Source of the DNA: Acidobacteriaceae bacterium
Lineage (GTDB): Bacteria > Acidobacteriota > Terriglobia > Terriglobales > Acidobacteriaceae
Assembly (NCBI GenBank): GCA_030042915.1
Contig: JASHYS010000198.1
Location: 1 to 5,282 of the forward strand
Length of the DNA: 5,282 nt
Direction of reading: 5' to 3'
The notes beneath the pieces were generated by a model that searched no databases, was not told the origin of the DNA, and saw only the letters and a list, made by a program, of their open reading frames with translations. The position numbers and the translations under genes are program-made. Below, piece after piece: positions 3,868 to 5,282 of this stretch (the stretch's first letter is position 1; each line of letters begins with the position of its first letter).

Positions 3868-5282
3868 TTGCCGACGCTTCGCAGATCGGATGCATCACCG
3901 CCAGCCGCGATGGCGCGTCGCGGCGAACCGCTCATTGCCATCGTGGGGCGGCCCAACGTGGGCAAGAGCACGCTGTTCAACCGGCTGACGGGCCGGCGTC
4001 GTTCGATTGTGGGCGACGAGCCGGGGATCACGCGCGACCGAATTTATGGCGAATTTGAGTGGGCAGGACGCCGGTTCCGCGTGGTGGATACGGGCGGAAT
4101 TGTGCCCGACGACCGCGACCTGATGGCGGCAGAGATCCTTGCGCAGGCGCGCGTGGCATTGGACGAGGCCGACGCGCTGGTGATGGTGGTGGACGCGAGG
4201 ACAGAGCTGGCAAAACCCGATTACGATCTGGCGCGGCTGTTGCAGCGCCTGAAGAAACCGCTCTTCCTGGCAGTGAACAAAGTGGAAGGCGAGGCCCTGG
4301 CGGCCGAGGCAGAGAATTTCCGGCGGCTGGGGATTCGCGACGTGTTTGCCATCAGCTCTGAGCATGGGCGCGGAGTGGCCGAGCTGCTGGATGCGATTGC
4401 GGAAAAGCAGGGAGCAAGCGAGCAAGGGAACAAGGGAGCGAGTCAGCAAGGCAGCGAGTCGGGTCGGAGGGCCAGCGGCGAACCCCACCCTAGCACAGTT
4501 AGGATGGGGCACCCGGCGAGCGTGGGACGCCCATCGGTGGATGGATCGGCGAAGGCCGGGGAGGAGATCGAGGAAGCGATCGAGGACGAAATTGAAGAAG
4601 GCGGACCGCTGGTTCCCGGTGGAAGATCGGCGCAAACGCAGAAGCAAATCCGCGTACATGGGGAGTTTGAGCCGCCCGAGACCTCGGTGGCGATTATTGG
4701 GCGGCCGAATGTGGGTAAGAGCACGCTGCTGAATGCGCTGACGGGCACGACGCGGGCGATTGTGTCGCCGGTTGCGGGTACAACGCGCGATGCGGTAGAC
4801 GAGATGGTGGAATTCGAGGGAAGCAGGCTGCGCTTTGTGGACACGGCGGGGATTCGCCGCAAGGGAAAAACGAAATTGATGGCGGAGAAGCTGAGCGTGG
4901 TGATGGCGCGGCGGCATCTTGAGGCCGCTGACGTGGCGCTGCTGGTGATCGACGCAACGGAGGGCGTGACGGCGAGCGATGCGACCATCGGCGGATATGC
5001 GCACGAGAGCGGGCGCAGCGTGATCATCATCGTGAACAAGTGGGATGCGGTGACCACGGGACGAACCGATGGAAAGAAGCCCGCCGATCGCGCGATCTTC
5101 GAACGGCAGCTGCGCGCAACGCTCAAGTATCTGGACTATGCGCCGGTGCTTTTTCTTTCGGCGCTCGAAGGCACGGGAACGGAACGCAAAGGCACAGCAC
5201 GCGTGCTGCGCGAAGTGGTGACCGTGGCCAAAGAGCGGCGCAAGCGCGTGTCGACCGGCGCGATGAACCGGTTCCTGGAGCG
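3868..5282 (+). CDS. der: Ribosome-assembly GTPase Der (EngA), partial at the C-terminus, with expanded linker
   Basis: 471 residues are present, then the window ends. Der has two tandem GTPase domains and a KH-like domain and acts in 50S ribosomal subunit maturation. Domain 1: G1 'GRPNVGKST' (27-35), G3 'DTGG' (74-77), G4 'NKVE' (137-140) and G5-like 'SSEHG' (163-167). Domain 2: G1 'GRPNVGKST' (278-286), G3 'DTAG' (325-328), G4 'NKWD' (390-393) and G5 'SALEG' (431-435). The start of the KH-like part ('RVSTGAMNRFLE', 460-471) is visible. The linker between domains (about 181-271, 90 residues) is much longer than the few tens of residues usual in Der. It holds an octamer array, a palindrome and an acidic tract 'EEIEEAIEDEIEEG' (232-245). 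Domain 1 has Glu140 where G4 normally has Asp. The TTG at 3868 has AGGAG seven bases upstream and adds 14 residues. The ATG at 3910 has no ribosome-binding site but begins closer to the conserved domain. Confidence 0.96.
   Translation, partial: MPTLRRSDASPPAAMARRGEPLIAIVGRPNVGKSTLFNRLTGRRRSIVGDEPGITRDRIYGEFEWAGRRFRVVDTGGIVPDDRDLMAAEILAQARVALDEADALVMVVDARTELAKPDYDLARLLQRLKKPLFLAVNKVEGEALAAEAENFRRLGIRDVFAISSEHGRGVAELLDAIAEKQGASEQGNKGASQQGSESGRRASGEPHPSTVRMGHPASVGRPSVDGSAKAGEEIEEAIEDEIEEGGPLVPGGRSAQTQKQIRVHGEFEPPETSVAIIGRPNVGKSTLLNALTGTTRAIVSPVAGTTRDAVDEMVEFEGSRLRFVDTAGIRRKGKTKLMAEKLSVVMARRHLEAADVALLVIDATEGVTASDATIGGYAHESGRSVIIIVNKWDAVTTGRTDGKKPADRAIFERQLRATLKYLDYAPVLFLSALEGTGTERKGTARVLREVVTVAKERRKRVSTGAMNRFLE
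4410..4457 (+). repeat. In-frame octamer array in the der linker
   Basis: Six consecutive 8-base units: GGGAGCAA, GCGAGCAA, GGGAACAA, GGGAGCGA, GTCAGCAA, GGCAGCGA. Three units make 24 bases, so the array encodes two successive 8-residue repeats, GASEQGNK (182-189) and GASQQGSE (190-197). Shifted by one base the consensus is GGAGCAAG, which also occurs exactly at 978-985 in the gap before the helicase gene. Gain or loss of one or two units would shift the der frame; only multiples of three preserve it. Confidence 0.7.
4483..4509. repeat. Hairpin-forming palindrome inside the der linker
   Basis: Arms CCCCACCCTA (4483-4492) and TAGGATGGGG (4500-4509) pair at 9 of 10 positions around the 7-base loop GCACAGT. 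The palindrome lies inside the der frame and encodes about 'PHPSTVRMG' (206-214), a stretch unlike conserved Der sequence. It starts 26 bases after the octamer array, as if both came from the same kind of repeat-rich spacer DNA. From memory, similar GATGGGGCACCC-type palindromes are dispersed in Acidobacteriaceae genomes; I cannot confirm that here. Confidence 0.6.

Noticed and set aside
3687..4058. 123-residue plus-strand frame running into the start of der
   Set aside because: It overlaps the first GTPase domain of Der out of frame and begins opposite the start of the 86-aa gene. Composition is shadow-like and there is no supporting motif.
3895..5004. 369-residue open frame antisense to der
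   Set aside because: It lies fully opposite the unmistakable Der coding sequence. Its product is rich in Arg, His and Pro with no recognisable domain, as expected for a shadow frame in GC-rich DNA.

Overview
The window is about 5.3 kb of fairly GC-rich bacterial chromosome. It carries two partial housekeeping genes at its edges and three complete genes between them. Gene style and low-complexity repeats of the kind I associate with Acidobacteriota (Acidobacteriaceae/Terriglobia) suggest that phylum. That is a judgement from protein flavour, not a search result. No tRNA, rRNA, CRISPR array, transposase or phage gene is visible.

Layout: (1) 1-920, minus strand, is the N-terminal ~306 residues of a DinG/XPD-family iron-sulfur DNA helicase whose C-terminal part lies beyond the left edge. 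(2) 921-1103 is a gap filled largely with degenerate 8-bp tandem repeats. (3) 1104-1385, minus strand, is a small DUF4242-type protein with a GTG start and a very strong Shine-Dalgarno. (4) 1386-1538 is a divergent intergenic region holding an extended -10 promoter for the DUF4242 gene and a 22-bp near-perfect palindrome beside a -10-like box facing the next gene. (5) 1539-3377, plus strand, encodes a 612-residue polytopic membrane protein with a soluble Rossmann-like, possibly TIR/deoxyribosyltransferase-related domain between membrane segments 2 and 3. (6) 3428-3688, minus strand, is an 86-residue protein of unknown function convergent with it, its ribosome-binding site lying in a small hairpin. 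(7) 3781-3809 is a good sigma-70-like promoter leading into (8) 3868-5282, plus strand, the ribosome-assembly GTPase Der (EngA), cut by the right edge before the KH-like domain is complete.

The genes do not form an obvious shared pathway. The helicase and Der are housekeeping genes, while the three middle genes look lineage-specific.

The most unusual content is not a gene. An octamer repeat family (consensus about GGAGCAAG) occurs in the gap before the helicase gene and again inside der. In der it is followed by a hairpin-forming palindrome, and together they swell the linker between the two GTPase domains to roughly 90 residues. Six octamers (48 bp) keep the frame and encode two copies of an 8-residue repeat. 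This looks like dispersed repeat DNA tolerated in frame within an essential gene. The second item of interest is the membrane protein, whose conserved soluble domain contains a 'GLRWE' motif with a candidate catalytic glutamate.
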